Source of the DNA: Macrobrachium rosenbergii
Lineage: Eukaryota; Arthropoda; Malacostraca; Decapoda; Palaemonidae
Direction: 5' to 3'
Assembly (NCBI RefSeq): GCF_040412425.1
Contig: NC_089766.1
Location: 20,046,575-20,110,574 of the forward strand
Length of the DNA stretch: 64,000 nucleotides
A model generated the notes under the pieces. It was not told the DNA's origin and ran no database searches. It saw nothing but the letters and a program-made list of their open reading frames with translations. The number at the start of each line of letters is the position of its first letter. The stretch's first letter is position 1. Positions 47,341 through 61,711 of this stretch are shown one piece after another. The position numbers and the translations under genes were made by a program.

Positions 47341-47583
47341 TTAGGAAGTTGTCATTTTCCCAATTTGATTCCCAGCCCACCCAGCTGGAACGGGCCTCAA
47401 CACATCAACAAAATTATGCATGAAACCTTTCTCAAAATCCAGTCTTTGGCTATCAGCAGCCAGGAGACATGCACCGAGCGATCCCATGGGTACTTGGAGC
47501 AAATGACAATTCGGCATCTTGGATGAAATGGCCCAAATTCTTCTCTTGTCTTCAGTACTGGAATAAATGAACGCCGCTCGCAC
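47341..47583 (-). CDS. Candidate terminal exon, unknown protein
   Basis: On the minus strand a strong acceptor (cttctcttttgctttgtag, 47603-47585) is followed at once by 80 open codons (from GTGCGAGCGGCG) without low complexity, for example RIWAISSKMPNCHLLQVPMG and FEKGFMHNFVDVLRPVPAGW. The stop TAA overlaps an AATAAA. GC content is higher than in the surroundings. No family was recognised. A second frame is also open over the same bases, which weakens the case. No upstream exon was identified. Confidence 0.27.
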   Translation of the reverse strand: MRAAFIYSSTEDKRRIWAISSKMPNCHLLQVPMGSLGACLLAADSQRLDFEKGFMHNFVDVLRPVPAGWAGNQIGKMTTS

Positions 47584-47599
47584 CTACAAAGCAAAAGAG

Positions 47600-48204
47600 A
47601 AGCTCCTCAATTCACCTGCAGTTAAGACCTTGCAAAAGACCATAATATTTCCCTAGTTACTCTTCACTAATGTTGTCTGAGTCACAGATAAATATAGTAG
47701 CGTCACCATTTTTAATTTCTTTTCAATGTGGCTTGCCTAATAGTGAGTTAATTCAGCATCCGAATCTACATTGATGCTGCTGATAAATACCTTTTCTTAT
47801 ATCTTTGTTATTATGATCGTTTTTTATAACAGACCTCCAGTGTTCAACCGATGATGAGAATAGAATAAATGCAGCCTTTTGAAATAGTTAATCAATAAAC
47901 AGTAGATACAAAGAAAATAAATAAACAAGGAGTTAGAGACGTGTTTTCGCGCCGTCGACCAAAAATAGAACATTAATCTCCTCCTCAGTCTCAGAGACTC
48001 TTCTCATTCGCTTCAAGAATTTTATAAATGATTCTTTTCTCTTTCGATTGAAAGTTCATTTGTTTGGATAATAAAAGACTCTCTCTCTATCTCCTCACAC
48101 TCTCAGGAACACAATTCTAACTATTGAATATCCTTCCATGATGATGGATATTTGTTCTAACATTTGAGCCTGAAAATATATATATATATATATCATATAT
48201 ATAG

Positions 48205-48240
<36 letters not shown>

Positions 48241-48407
48241 ATATATATATATTCTTTCATCTCAGAGTTGCAGGAGGAAAGAGGACTTACTTATTCATTA
48301 TTTGTTTATTGGAAGGGGACAGAGACCCGAGAAAGCATGCCCTTTTAATGAATGTTTTTCCTGACCTGTTTCAAAGATCTGCACTTAGGTTTTTGAAATA
48401 TACATCC

Positions 48408-48448
<41 letters not shown>

Positions 48449-48613
48449 TATTATTATTATTATTGCTTTGATATTAGTAACGACAGCGAAACATAATGCA
48501 ATACATCAATGCTGCATCCTGTCCTTTAGTAAGAGAAGACGTTTGTACTGAATCTGAATATCCTCCTTCAAAATGAATCACATGTGTTTGTGGCGATCTG
48601 ACATTATATAAAC
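47600..48613. other. Non-coding stretch with (TA)n and (TTA)n
   Basis: TA at 48177-48252 and TTA at 48407-48465. No gene seen. Confidence 0.6.
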
Positions 48614-48952
48614 AAGTAAAAAATGAGCCGAACTTTCTTCGGTGCAATCGAGTTTTCTGCACAGCGTATAATTCTGTATGAAACTCTCAGCCACGGCCCA
48701 TGAAACTCTCTACCGCGGCCCATGAAACTTTCAGCCACAGCCGGTGGCAGAAGCACGATTATGGCTAACTTTAACCTTAAATAAAATAAAAACTATTGAG
48801 GCTAAAAATTCTTTGATGATTGGAGGGTGGGTGATCAACATACCAATTTGCAGCCCTCTGGCCTCAGTAGATTTTAAGATCTGAGGGCGGAGAGAAAAGT
48901 GACGGACAGACAAAAAGCCATCTCAATAGTTTTCTTTTACAGAAAACTAAAA
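48614..48952 (+). repeat. Dispersed repeat family B, copy 1 (hairpin-bearing)
   Basis: Starts aagtaaaaaatgagccgaac and ends gttttcttttacagaaaact aaa. Matches 60775-61201 along its length in the same orientation. The internal hairpin (see copy 2) is partly deleted on its left arm here. No coding capacity. Confidence 0.88.
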
Positions 48953-49450
48953 TAGAAAGCTGCGTCCTCTTACAAACACTGCTTGTATTTATACAGAAGG
49001 ATGACTTTGGTTGGACTGGAAAAGTCACAAATGGTTGTTTGTGACGCATGAAATTCCTTTTTTACATATTCATACCGAAACGAGTCCTGTTTTACCAGTT
49101 TTACTCTTCAGCTGATTTATTCTTTTTTATTTTATTAATTCATTCCTGGAGTGAACATGTTGAAGTAGATACAGAAACTGAAATGAGTGAGAGGGCCTGA
49201 AGCAATTTTCTTTTGCTTTATTATTACATTTGCTTCTCTCTTCTCTGTCAGTTTGTTTATTTGTCAATCTGTCTCTCGGGTAAACGAGCAATTGAGTCAG
49301 CCAGCGTTTTTATAGGATCAGTTCCATGGAGCTTTTGCGTTCTGAAGTATTGGAACCAATTTCATTTTTTCTGCAGATGGATTCGGCTGCGGTGTCTCTG
49401 GGAATACTCAGGCACACAATTGGATTTGACGTCTGCCCTTTGTATGATTT

Positions 49451-49453
<3 letters not shown>

Positions 49454-49505
<52 letters not shown>
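49454..49505. repeat. (GA)n microsatellite
   Basis: About 26 GA units; left border of family C copy 1. Confidence 0.97.
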
Positions 49506-49507
<2 letters not shown>

Positions 49508-49639
49508 CAGTGTTAAACAGACTGCAAGCAAGAAATAGGCATTAGCAGCAACATGGCTATCATAATAACGTATAAGATATGTACTGTCCATGCAAAGAGA
49601 GAACTCCCATGACTCATCCAGAACAGGAAGAGGACAGAA

Positions 49640-49806
49640 TACTGGGAGATGGTCGGAGGAGGAGAGCTGGGGGCACCTGAACCTAGGTCCGACTCGCCTT
49701 CAAATTCACTTGGGAGGAAGATTAGTTCTGGGCAGCACCAGTCAGGGTCAGGGTGCCACTTCTGTTAATAGTGACGGAATATTGGGTTGGAGCGTACGCT
49801 AGGTTT

Positions 49807-49845
<39 letters not shown>

Positions 49846-49846
49846 A
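49640..49846 (+). repeat. Dispersed repeat family C, copy 1, followed by (CT)n
   Basis: Blocks ggtccgactcgccttcaaat tcacttggg, ttagttctgggcagcaccag tcaggg and atattgggttgg match 58515-58640. Both copies lie between a (GA)n tract on the left and a (CT)n tract on the right. Confidence 0.78.
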
Positions 49847-52424
49847 CATTACAACTTGAAATAAGACAGGGAACTCAGAAAACCAATTTTATTTCGTTCT
49901 TTCGTTCATGTCATTCATCACTCTTTCATTCATCTCAAACATCATTATAATTGATGTTTAAGATTGTACTCACATAACTTGGCAGAATATCACCGCCAAA
50001 ACCAGCACTTCATAGATGCTTAAATGTCGGGAGAAAGCTCCCCTGATATCGAGGAAGCAGGCGAGGGCTCTAAAAACAGAAGCGAATGAAGCAGCGCTTG
50101 AAATGAGTCTTGGAAATCACATTCGTTCGATCACTTGTATCTGTGGAAGTGTTTCAGGTGGCCGTGGTGCTGGAATGATTCCACACAAAGTCATCTTCTG
50201 CCTTGAACTGGTGGGAAAGAGTGAGTGGGGCAGCGCCTACTTTCTTTTTTAAGACACCCTCTCTTAGGATTTGAAGAATCTAATTATTAAAGCAAATAAG
50301 CACAAACATAGACTAAAATTTTCCTTACTATGCACCGTTATTCCATGAAGAGAGCTTTTTCTTAGATATCGAAACCTCTTGAAGTCCTTTTTAAAGTCCT
50401 GATTGCTCATTAAACAGTCATTAGGCAACGAATACGTGATTAGCAAACATAATTAGTACACAAATGGTGTCTTTATCAGCTTATTGGATTTCAAGAAAGA
50501 TTGTAAGAAGAATTGATTTTTTTTTTTTTTTTTTTTTTTTTTTCAGCAATTTAGTCTCATCACATGGAGTGGAATTCCATGAATATGGGAAGGAAAAAAC
50601 TTTTAAAACTGCTTTTCTGGTCGAATAAGGTTGTTGTTCAAAAATGAAAAACAGTTAATGTGTTGAATCCTCTTTCCATTGAGTCAAGCTAAAGAGAGGG
50701 ACTGTTGAGGCAAAAAGCATGAACCATCACACTCAAAGGTCAGGAAAAGGCTTTCATCATTATCCCATAAACAGAGCAGAAGAGTCTTTAACCATCTACA
50801 GGAGGAATTTTTGCTGAAATTTCTTTTTACAAAATGACTGAGAAAGTCAGTGATCATTATTATTTCAATAAGAAAACCAAATTAAGTAGAATAATCGTTT
50901 TTCTTTTCGTTATTTCAAGAAAAATGACTCGAGATTCACGTCTGTTCTGCTAGAAAAAAAAAAACATGAAATTTAGATGAGAAAAAATCCAGATAGTGTT
51001 TCTTTTCAGTTGTCAGAATTGAACTTTCAGCCTGCAAATAAAATGACACAAGATTGACGTATCATCAATGAAGCCTGATCAATCCTCCTCGGATACCTTT
51101 TGAATTCTCTTGTTTTAAAGTTTCCAAATAAATGATTATTCCATTCATTCACTGAATGCGACTTCAAACTGGTCATTCTTTAACTCCTCGGTGGTTAAAA
51201 GATGGAAATGACTATGCTCGTACACAATTATTTATCAACCAGCTAATCGAGTTAAAGTTATTTTATAATAATGGATTGGCTTCATGTTTTGACAAGTATT
51301 CTAAGTGGTTACAACTTGTGCCATTCACTCAGTGATTGAAACAAGTTTCCCCTCTGATAACGCCAAGCAATATTCGGTTCAAGATCTTCCATCAGTCACA
51401 AAATATCATCTTGAAAGAAGGTTTTTTTAGCTTTGATCGTTTTTGAAACCTCCTGAGTTCACAGCCTCACCTCAGACTCTGATTCTGAGAGACATCTCGC
51501 GGATGCTCAGTTTGGATTCCGTGAGCAAGATAAGATTACCTGTTAATTAATCTGGTCTTTCTCTGTGGTATCTCTATTGTCATTACTCCTGATCTCTGTG
51601 GTTTTAGACAGACTTTGGCATAAGCCCCTTTAGAACCAAACCCTATTTTCCCAAAACCCTTTGATAGTTTCTAATCTGACTGATTTATTTCTGTTGTAGC
51701 TGATGGCGCAACATCTCTGCCCTTTAATCAATAATTTGAATGGCAGAGGCAAATACCCTGGTGCTGATATGGATAAACAAATCAGTATCCAAATAAATAA
51801 TTAGGTAAAACATACATATGTTGAAATATGTATTCCAATTTCTGGTCTGTCTTTCTTTTGCATGAAAGCTTCCCGCTCATCAAACTCAGGGAATGTTCAA
51901 TAGCGAATCTAAATGCAAATTAGCAGACGACGCTAAATTTGTCTGTAATTGGTAACTGATAACTCAGCTAAACTGTAATTGCAACAAAAGTCATTCAATT
52001 TCAAGGTCCCTTTAGGAATTCATAGACAAATATTCACTCTATGTACTAATGACACATGATGGTAACTTTAAAATCTGAACAAAAGTGACATGTGGGAACC
52101 TTTTCCCTCTTGTAATGTGTCTCTCAAACTTTTCAGACTCTTCCAGTTTTCAACAATATGTCAAATTTTTCCCATAGCCGAACTCTGCTTACCCTTTCTT
52201 CATTAATGAATGATTTCTGTTATGAACTTTATGAATAAATCAGCAATTTTTCCCTTCAGTTAGATTCAGATCAGCTTCAGTTTTACGGCAAGAAAAAACT
52301 CGCAATGGTTTTGTACTTCTACTTAAGTATAAAATGCCTTGGCTTTTGGATTTTACACTTGGCCCATTTCATGCTCCCCAGTCAATTTAATTTTCTCAAA
52401 CTAATTTCTCAGATTTTGAAATTA

Positions 52425-52430
<6 letters not shown>

Positions 52431-52479
<49 letters not shown>
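52431..52479. repeat. (CT)n microsatellite
   Basis: About 25 CT units. Confidence 0.96.
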
Positions 52480-52482
<3 letters not shown>

Positions 52483-53743
52483 GTTTAGAGTAAGTCAGTG
52501 CAGTGTATGCAGTTACAAGTTTTTGATGCATAACAGTCTGTTTATGAGAGAAGAATGTATGATAGGCTTTAGATGCCTGGGGATAAAAAATGAGACTTCT
52601 TGAGTAAAAGGACTGCAGTGATTCTTCCTAAAATCAAAGTCTGCTGTTGCTTGGAAGGTTATAACTAACCCATCGGAGGAAAAACAATGTTTTAGGCCTC
52701 ATTGTTTTGTATGAAAGGATAAACAAAACAAAGAGAAAGGAAAGTCCACCTTAACTTCTGAGAATCCTCAAAATAAGGAAACAAGCTACTGTATTGTTAC
52801 TTGCTTGTGCACTAAAACGAAGTCTAACCGCAAAATGTCTCAAAGCAGAATGCGAAAAAATCAGGAGAGGTCAAAAACCGGCGCATCATTTACCGCCATC
52901 AATCTTCTTCAAGAAATCAGTTAGAAAGTCTCAAAATCTGACAAACCTTTTCCTCGAATCTTTGGTTGGATATACAAATTGTCTGACGCTTTTTGCAAGG
53001 CCATTTTTTCATTTATATTTTTGCAACGTGCGGAGTTTAAGTTATAAGAATTGCAGTGTCTGTTGAGCATTCAAAGATTTCAGCTGTGGATAATCGATGA
53101 CAGCTGTATCAAGCCTCTGCGGTTTTAATTTTCAATAGCTGATTTTTTTATATCAATCAGAAAGGGAGAATTACCACATTTTTCTCATAAAGCATTTCTC
53201 TCTCTCTCTCTCTCTCTCTCTCTTCTTCTATCTCTCTTTCTCTCTCTCTCTCTTCGTTACACTGGTGAAAATACCAAATTCTTAAAATTTTTGGACACCT
53301 GCTTTACAACTGGAATTATCAAACAAAATGACTTACCATAAGACATATGATCAGATAACTATTCAGAGCAACGCTGAGTTGTTCAAAGGAAACACAACTA
53401 CAGTAGTCTCAAGATGGAACTACAAAAACGGTACTGACTAACAATGCCAGAAAAGACATATGAAAAATAAATCATCAAGGAACTGGATGTAATTGTCTCA
53501 TAATAATAACAAATCACACTGTTCAACATTCAGGGTAATCTTCAATGGGTAAATGACAAAGGAATAAAAGAAATTTGGATATGGAGAGAGAAATGAGATG
53601 AGAGATAACTTGAGGTACAAATTTGCTGTCTATTTAGAAACAATGTGGTATTCTTTGAAAAATGTGTATTTTAAGAGATGACAACAAGCCGTTAATCATA
53701 TATATTATGGATAAACTATATATATACTATATATATATACATT

Positions 53744-53829
<86 letters not shown>

Positions 53830-54238
53830 TATATAAAATTACACTGATTTATAAACGTATTTAACAAACCTAGCGCATGGTATTGTATTTTGAATATTTA
53901 TTTAACCATGTTTCAACTTTACTTTTGTTATCATATATGTTATATTCTTTGTACCCAAAACAACGCCCTAATGGTTAACCTGTTAATCCCTTGACCAACT
54001 GTATAGTACCTATATATTGTATCCCCATATATATATAAAGGTCGAAATAGCATTGTATAGTTAGTCGTCGCATAATGCCATAAAGGCCAATATATATATA
54101 TATACAAAAATCAATAAATGGAGGAAGGAATCTTCGTATTTTTCATCAGAAATTGACATACGAGAATCGGAAAACTCCGTCATATATAGAGATAGAAATT
54201 ACTGATATCACTAAAGCAATTGCTTTAACTTAAAAAAA

Positions 54239-54457
<219 letters not shown>

Positions 54458-55954
54458 TAAGGCTATGGAGGATAACATCAATGACGTCATATCATAGAAA
54501 CAATAGTTTTTGTGAATTTTCCTTCAGGACCCTCTATATATTTTTTTTTATAAGGACATAGTTTTTTTACACTTGTCATTGAAATATTCAGACAAAGACG
54601 TCATGAATGACGCTCATAATAAGACTTTCCACTTCCATTTTTTTCATTTCTCTCCCTCGTGTTCCCTTTGTGGCTCCTTTGTTCCTTCTGCTCAGCTGTT
54701 TCCGTCTGACTTGTCCCGGAAGCCAAAAGGAGGACCGGCAAGCTCAGCCTTCCCTCGCTCTCTTCTCATGATCCAAGTGGACGCGTTTTCTGTTCTTTTC
54801 TCTTCTTTTTCCACTGCTCAATCGTTGAAAGGGAGAAGGGAAGAAGGAAAGAAGGAGAAAAAGAGGGATACATCGAATGAAACATTTGAATTACACATCT
54901 TAAGATTAGAGGTGGATAGTTCCAACATTATGCAATGGTTGTGATGCATGCATAATTAATCAAATGGTAATTACTATTTCCAAAGGTAATTAGGCATCGG
55001 AGCGCATTCCGTGGACAAAGAGTCATTAACGTGGAATGGAATTTAGTGTTGAATAAAACTCGTCAATCAGAAGGAAAATCATCAGAAATAAATTCAGGGA
55101 ACTGAAATTAGTCTTTCGTTTGAAAATTTGTTAAACATTATGCTGAAGTACATCACTATATTGTGACTGGAAATTTTATGTTGAAAACCCATTCACATTT
55201 GGGATTGATTACAGTAAGATCTATGTAACGCTTCCATATCATAAGAAATCAAAAATCAACAGCACAGTTAATCAAAAGGACAGGTAATGTTAAATAAATG
55301 CACACATATAACAATTCAATGCAAATCGATATTCTATAAACTAACAGAGCGAGAGAAACCATCCTAGCAACAAGAATGACAAAAGTTGTAACTTAAAATG
55401 CAATTTCTGTAAGATTTATTTTATTTTCTGGGAGATCAGGTATCATCACAACGAGCAAATTTTAAAGAACATAAAAAGCGGCCCCTCCAGTACTGTGGTC
55501 GAGCTTTCAGGGAACTCTTGCTAAAATGTATTGTTTTATATCTAATCTATCTCATGGCTGGGGAGGGACTAAAACTATATTACACACACAGTAGTCACAC
55601 ACCATAGAAGATTAGTGGCGGGAGCTTTGATAAATATTTGCAACACAGTAGATCGCAATAAAGCCTTTATATGCAGGACAGACATACAGACAGGCTGGTC
55701 TGTCATTCTTAAATTTTAATTTCAAGCAGTTTCTCGAGGCCTCTGATACTGTCTCCCTCATCTCTCCCCACAGGCTGTCGAAGTGGCAGTTGTCGCAGAA
55801 ACAACAAAGAGGCGCCGATGCTGAAAGTTGTTCATCACCCACGAGTTACCTAGTCACTAGTAATGGCACCTTACGATCGAGACAGCCGTTAAGAAGATTG
55901 CAAAGGTTGGCTCAGGAAACAGCATTACGAGGACAGGTTCAGCTTTGTCGATAG

Positions 55955-57438
55955 ATTTCCTCGCCTGTCGTTATACACACATACACACAAAAGATCAAAT
56001 TGTCTTTTTAGGAAAAACATGTATTTTTATTCAGTGGCTGTCACAAACAGCAGCAGTCAATTTTTGTTTGTATTTTGGAAAAATACATCTCTCATTTACA
56101 AACCAACTGTTACTCTGTATTTTTAAGGATCGTTATTTTACGTTGAAATATCCATTCAGTAGGGACTGTATTTTAATATCTCCAGGGCACGCAACGCACG
56201 TGTATGTAAACTAACACAAGTTGTCACAAATAAATGCACACATACATACACATTTGCACATGGATAAAATGAAGAGCGTAAATAGTCATCGAAAAACAGA
56301 GAATGCAGGTTTCTTTTCTGGGACCAGACATCATCTTTTTTGAATTTGTTGACTTCTCCAGTACTGTGGAACCAGTTTTCAGGGTCAAGTAAAATGTATT
56401 TTTAATATAACTATTACTATATATATATGATAATATTTATATAAGCGTATAGGATATATTTTACGTTGATATTCATTGCCGTAGGAAACTTTATTTAGTC
56501 TCTGTTTATGTTTGGTCGTCGTAACTGGAGGAGGATACGTCAGTACGTTTCTGTGAGGACGAGATGGTTGCATCAGTGTATCTTTTCCTAACTAAAAATC
56601 TAAGGACTACTGGAATAAGATACTACACGTCTAAAACCCTTTATTGACAAAAACAACGAAAAATAACTAGCAAAATTACGTCAGAATAAATCAATGTTTC
56701 AAGGCACTAGCTGTTTTCTAGAATGCAAATAAGATTAAATCATAAACACTCAAATACCCAGAAGACAAAAAATTCTGCCAAACATCAGGTCATCTGTCAG
56801 GTCATCTCATAAATGTCATTGTCGTAACAGATTCATTTATTACGTCAAAATTAACTCATCTGGAGGACAGATGGTTGCCGTGTCGGCTCTGTCAAAACAG
56901 TCGTCGGTAACATGGAGGAGGACGTCAGCACTATGTCATCTGTTTTTGTCCTGCAGTGTTCCTGTTAAGCAGCTTGGGGCTGTGGAACAGAAATTGAGTT
57001 CGTCTGAGGATGTTCATCGCTTTGCTGCCTAAAATTAAATATTCATGATTTTTTTATGTTTATGATTTGGCTTGTTTATTTTTCTTCTAGGTTCTGACTT
57101 TATGTAAATGTAATTATTGTGACTGCTAATGAAAAACGTTTTTTTTCAACTCGTCATTTGTAATGTCTCTGTTGAGCTGCTCATCCTTATGATGCTTTAT
57201 GGTCATTCATGATATGTTCATTTATTTTAAATTTAACTGAACCTGACTCGACTGTAAATATGTACATAGCTTTGTAAATAAATTAAGTTTAAGGTCACCG
57301 GATTTTGTATTTGGTTCTGAATCCTCCCCTCCTTTGGCTGTCACGCATTTTCCAGTCATTACAGCCCAATTGCTTGTTTATTTTAAAGAACCTGTCGATC
57401 TCGAGAGGCGAGATCATATATTTATATATAATACCCTA

Positions 57439-57477
<39 letters not shown>

Positions 57478-58369
57478 GATGGTATCATATATATATATCA
57501 TCATATTGTTTTTCCTCTATTAATTTTCAGTGAAACTCTTCTTTTCTAATTCTTTCTAAAAAGTCATTGGCCTTCTGTTGCTTCTTTCTAATGGGCATCA
57601 TTTTTTGGAAATAATGAATTTCAAATCAGTAATAAAATTGGCTTGTTAATAATAATAATATTAGGGTTAATAATTTGAATGATAATAATAATTCAGAAAA
57701 CTCAGAAAACTTCTGTGATTGGTAAATTAAAAAGAAACAACTGTTAAACATTGGCATCTGCAGATTGTATGGTGTGATTGGGACATGCAGAAAGACTCTT
57801 CCTAACAACACAGTAAAAGATGCCTCCACGCATTTGTAGATGCAAGTGCGTGTATCCATAACCCAACCAAACACCAGCTGACAATGATCTCTGGTGCGTG
57901 GAATTCCTCTTGTATACAAATGAGATGAAATTGTCCGCAGGGGCTGACTATTAATGCAACCCCTAAGAGCAAAGCACTCCCTATTTCCACTTCCCGGAAG
58001 CTACGCTTTAAAGTGATCACAGATGATATCTTTGGCCTCTGCTGAATTGCAAGCCGATCCAACAATATTCGCACTGAAACTATCATTGCGTGGTTACCTC
58101 CGTGTTTGAGAAACTACGTCTATGCTTAAAGTGAGCTTGCATTTGTACTCAATCTTCAAGTATGCAAGTGGAACCTCGTTAAAGCTAATTTTCCGCACTG
58201 CTTCAGATCTGGAAAAAGTCTAATATTATCGGTATGACATATACTTTACCTAATCGATCTATCTATCTTTCTACCCCAAAGATAACTAGGGCTCAGTGGA
58301 AGTAGAGCAGGATGGGAAAGGATATTTTATCTTTATGAAAGCTTTCAGACTGGATCGATGATGGTATAT

Positions 58370-58370
<1 letters not shown>
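55955..58370. other. Non-coding stretch, no gene supported
   Basis: Only short open frames; a broken TA run at 57418-57500. Confidence 0.5.
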
Positions 58371-58371
<1 letters not shown>

Positions 58372-58414
<43 letters not shown>

Positions 58415-58641
58415 GTTAGGGGTGGGAGAATGGTTTATATAAAGAGAAAGGCAATTATTCTTTCATGCAAAGTAGAGGAACGGAAGATAAGCAGAAGAGT
58501 AAAACGAAACGTTCCGGAACTTGGGTCCAGCTCTCCTTCAGATTCACCTGAGGCCAGCTAGTTCTGAGGACCATTCAGGGTTTCCCTTCTACTGATAATT
58601 GATGAAATGCTGGGTTAGAAAGTAGGTTAGAAAAATCTAAC

Positions 58642-58693
<52 letters not shown>
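58372..58693 (+). repeat. Dispersed repeat family C, copy 2, between (GA)n and (CT)n
   Basis: (GA)n at 58372-58411, body with cttgggtccagctctccttc agattcacctga, agttctgaggaccattcagg gtttccc and aatgctgggtta, then (CT)n at 58644-58693. Same order and orientation as copy 1 at 49454-49846. Confidence 0.78.
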
Positions 58694-58695
<2 letters not shown>

Positions 58696-59104
58696 TTGAA
58701 ATTTGAGAGAGAAAGATAGGGACAGACAGAATAATGTGTAAATAACATAGTTGTGTCAACGAAATACATTTGGAATATAAGCAGATCCATTCGGATTCCA
58801 GGTATCCATATTCCAGGAAATGCTTTGTTTTTCTATTGAAAGGCGATAGTCGTGAACTGGAACCTCCCGTCAGTGATATTCTATACAGAGTCATACCTTG
58901 TCTAAACACTTCGAAGAGTGTTTTCCTCAGCAAGGAATTTTCATTTTGGAGATATCCACCGCAAATTCACTTATCGGCAATTCAATAGGTTTAGGTGCTA
59001 TTTCTTTCAGGCCATGGCGTAAGAGTAAATATAATCTTAAATACTTAAGCCTTTGGTTAATTAGTTAAGATTATATTCATTCCATCACACCAGCAGGCTG
59101 TTGT

Positions 59105-60170
59105 GACAACCTGCTGTTGCCACAACAGCAAGGGGCTTTGCCGCAGCCGTTCAAGGCCAGTGGAGACTGAGCGACATAAACAACTGACAGATCATTTAAG
59201 TACATAACCTGAAACAAACTACGGGGAGAGAAAGCTAAAAATGCCTTCCTTCTGCCGGACCCTCTCTTAAACAATAGTCTTTGCAAGCAGTTCCTTTCGA
59301 TTCCCCAGAGTTCGTGAGAGATCCCCAGAGAGAAGTAAGCTAAGATAGATCACCTGATAGAAGCAGGGAATCTGGTCAACTCTGGAATGACAACGATATT
59401 TCAGCTTTGAAATGATAGAATAATTTTTATATATAGAAAATGTAAAGCTTTTGAATAGAAGAGCGACGAAACATTATATGAAAAGAAAGAGAAATGAGGC
59501 ATTTTTTTGGAAATAAAAAAGAATTAGAATACATAAATTTTAGAAGAATTGGAATCTCTTCAATAAATCTGAAAAGAGTTGTAATCTCTTTTTAAAGAAT
59601 AAATTCTTCAATAAAATAAAGAGTCGGGATTCTAAAGAGTTGGAATCTCTTCAATAAATTTGAGAAGAGTCTCTTTAGATAAAATTTGAGAAAGAGTTGG
59701 AATCTCTTCAGTAAATTTTGAAGAGTTGGAATCTCTTCAATAAATTTGAGAAGAGTTGGGATCTCTTCAATAAATTTGAGAAGAGTTGGAATCTCTTAAA
59801 AAAGAAGAGTTGAGAAGAGTTGGAATCTCCTCAATAAATTTGAGAAGAGTTGGAATCTCTTGAGAGGCTGCGTGTGAAGTTGGAAACCAAGAAACAACCA
59901 GGGTGGTCAATCGTTTCGTTGTATTCATTTCCACTGCGGCATTTTCTGGTTTCCTCTGTATTTCCTGGATTATTGCAAAGCCCTTTTCTTCAGGGCAGTT
60001 TACCATCACTTCAGAAGAGGAATTTATTCCACATGAAGTACATTATTCTTCCAGTGACCTCGATTGGGTCGGGGCAGAGTTGCCCGTCTCGGTCTCTCCA
60101 CCTAAAAGTGCGTCGAAAAAGGATTTCCCATTCATTGCCAAATGAATTTTTGCCCCGACTCTTTCGCCAG
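59105..60170 (+). repeat. Dispersed repeat family A, copy 2, carrying a minisatellite
   Basis: Matches 45985-46755 in order and orientation but is about 300 bases longer, because of a 30-bp tandem repeat between the block acgaaacatta (59467) and the block aagttggaaaccaagaaaca (59876). Confidence 0.75.
59530..59868 (+). repeat. 30-bp minisatellite inside family A copy 2
   Basis: Unit gagaagagttggaatctctt caataaattt, about ten irregular copies. The seed is visible in copy 1 as a single gacggaagcccttgagac-type stretch at the same place. Confidence 0.85.
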
Positions 60171-60774
60171 TCAGAGAGATATATGAATAGATACTCTTGA
60201 GAGATCAAGGGTTGAGTGAAATTGTGACGAATGCCATCTATGCATTTGGCTTCTGAATTCACTTTGGAAATCGTACAATTCTGTGACTGGAAAAGTCCTT
60301 TTCGGATTTGTTATGTGAGAAGAAAAATGGAAGGTCAAGCAAAGGCCTTATAAATATCTAAAGGGTTTTCGTGCCTTTGTTGACTTTTCGGATCATTTAT
60401 GTATTTTTTTTATTTTATTTATTTGCTTTTTTCTGTCGTCCTTTAGATGTAAATAAACATGCATTATTTTCCCGAATCTATGAAAACAATACAATGTGTC
60501 TGCGCGGGCCGACAAGGTATTAAATTTAATATGTATAAAAAGTGTACAGGTGAATGAAGACAGTTGAAAGGTCTTATAACTGACTGATTAAAACTCTAAA
60601 ACGCCTGAATCGCTCTTCTCAGCATCTTCTCTGCTTTCCAGTCGCTCTCTCAAGGCCGGAAAGCACAAAGCAATTAGTCTGAAGTGTTCTTAGAAAATAG
60701 AGGATGTCCCATATATCCGTGTTCCACGAACAAAGAAAACACAAACTCTCGGAGGAAATGACTGTAGAAGAAAC

Positions 60775-61201
60775 AAGTAAGAAATGCGCTGAAGTTTCTT
60801 CGGCGCAATCGAGTTTTATGAACAGCCACTACAATGCATAATCAAGGCCACCGAAAATATATTTCGGTGGTCTCGGTATAATGCTATATGAGCCGCGGCC
60901 CATGAAACTTTAATCACGGCCCGGTACTGGCCTATCCTATATCGTTGCCAGAAGCACGATTATGGCTAACTTTAGCCTCAAATAAAATAAAAACTAGTGA
61001 GGCTAGAGGGCTGCAATTTTGTATATTTGATGATTGGAGGGTGGATGATCAACATACCAATTTGCAGCCCTCTAGCCTCAGTAGTTTTTAAAAACTGAGG
61101 GCGGACAGAATAAGTGCGACCAAAAAAAAAGTGCGACCAGAATAAAGTGGGGACGGACAGACAAAGCCATCACAATAGTTTTCTTTTACAGAAAACTAAA
61201 A
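60775..61201 (+). repeat. Dispersed repeat family B, copy 2 (hairpin intact)
   Basis: The fuller copy. Arms aaactagtgaggctagaggg ctgcaatttt (60991-61020) and tttgcagccctctagcctca gtagttttt (61060-61089) pair with each other around a loop that contains gatgattggagggtggatga. After the hairpin come near-repeats of gtgcgaccagaa and the end gttttcttttacagaaaact aaa. I associate this family with decapods from memory; not verified. Confidence 0.88.
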
Positions 61202-61246
61202 GAGAGACCAAAATGAAGTTATGGAAATGGAAGAAAGAACAAGAGA

Positions 61247-61279
<33 letters not shown>

Positions 61280-61280
61280 G
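61247..61280. repeat. (GA)n microsatellite
   Basis: GA runs with GGAG breaks. Confidence 0.93.
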
Positions 61281-61711
61281 AGAGGGGCTGGGTGGGTAGG
61301 GGTTAGGGTTTAATAAGTGTCCTGGTCTGTCTCCTGGTTCATGTATCGAGAAGCAGGCTGCACCGTGCAAAAGACTGAAGGAGAATGACTGCTTTGATGA
61401 GAATCAGTCTATTTCTCGAAAATCTTGTCATGGCGCATTGCTGGAATGATCGATCACAAGGGATGGATTCTGAAAGGTGAAAGGGAATAGATTTTAATCC
61501 ATGGAAACGTTCCTGGAACTTATTTAAAGGCAATCCGTTCAAAACACATTTCATTGTGCCCTTGACATACTTTTCGAAATCGGTGATTTTTCCATATTTC
61601 CCGTCTGAAGTCTCAAATACAACTTCTACGAAAGTTCTCAATGAAATATGGAAACAAATATACATTGTTACCTTTTGACAGTTGATACAATGAATTTTAG
61701 AACGACTCAGA

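Noticed and set aside
54573..54944. 123-codon frame rich in Ser, Phe and Lys
   Set aside because: No ATG start in context and no domain; composition follows local pyrimidine- and purine-rich stretches.
57626..58086. Two overlapping minus-strand frames of 94 and 97 codons
   Set aside because: No domain, no splice signals of note, and neither frame has a coding-like composition.
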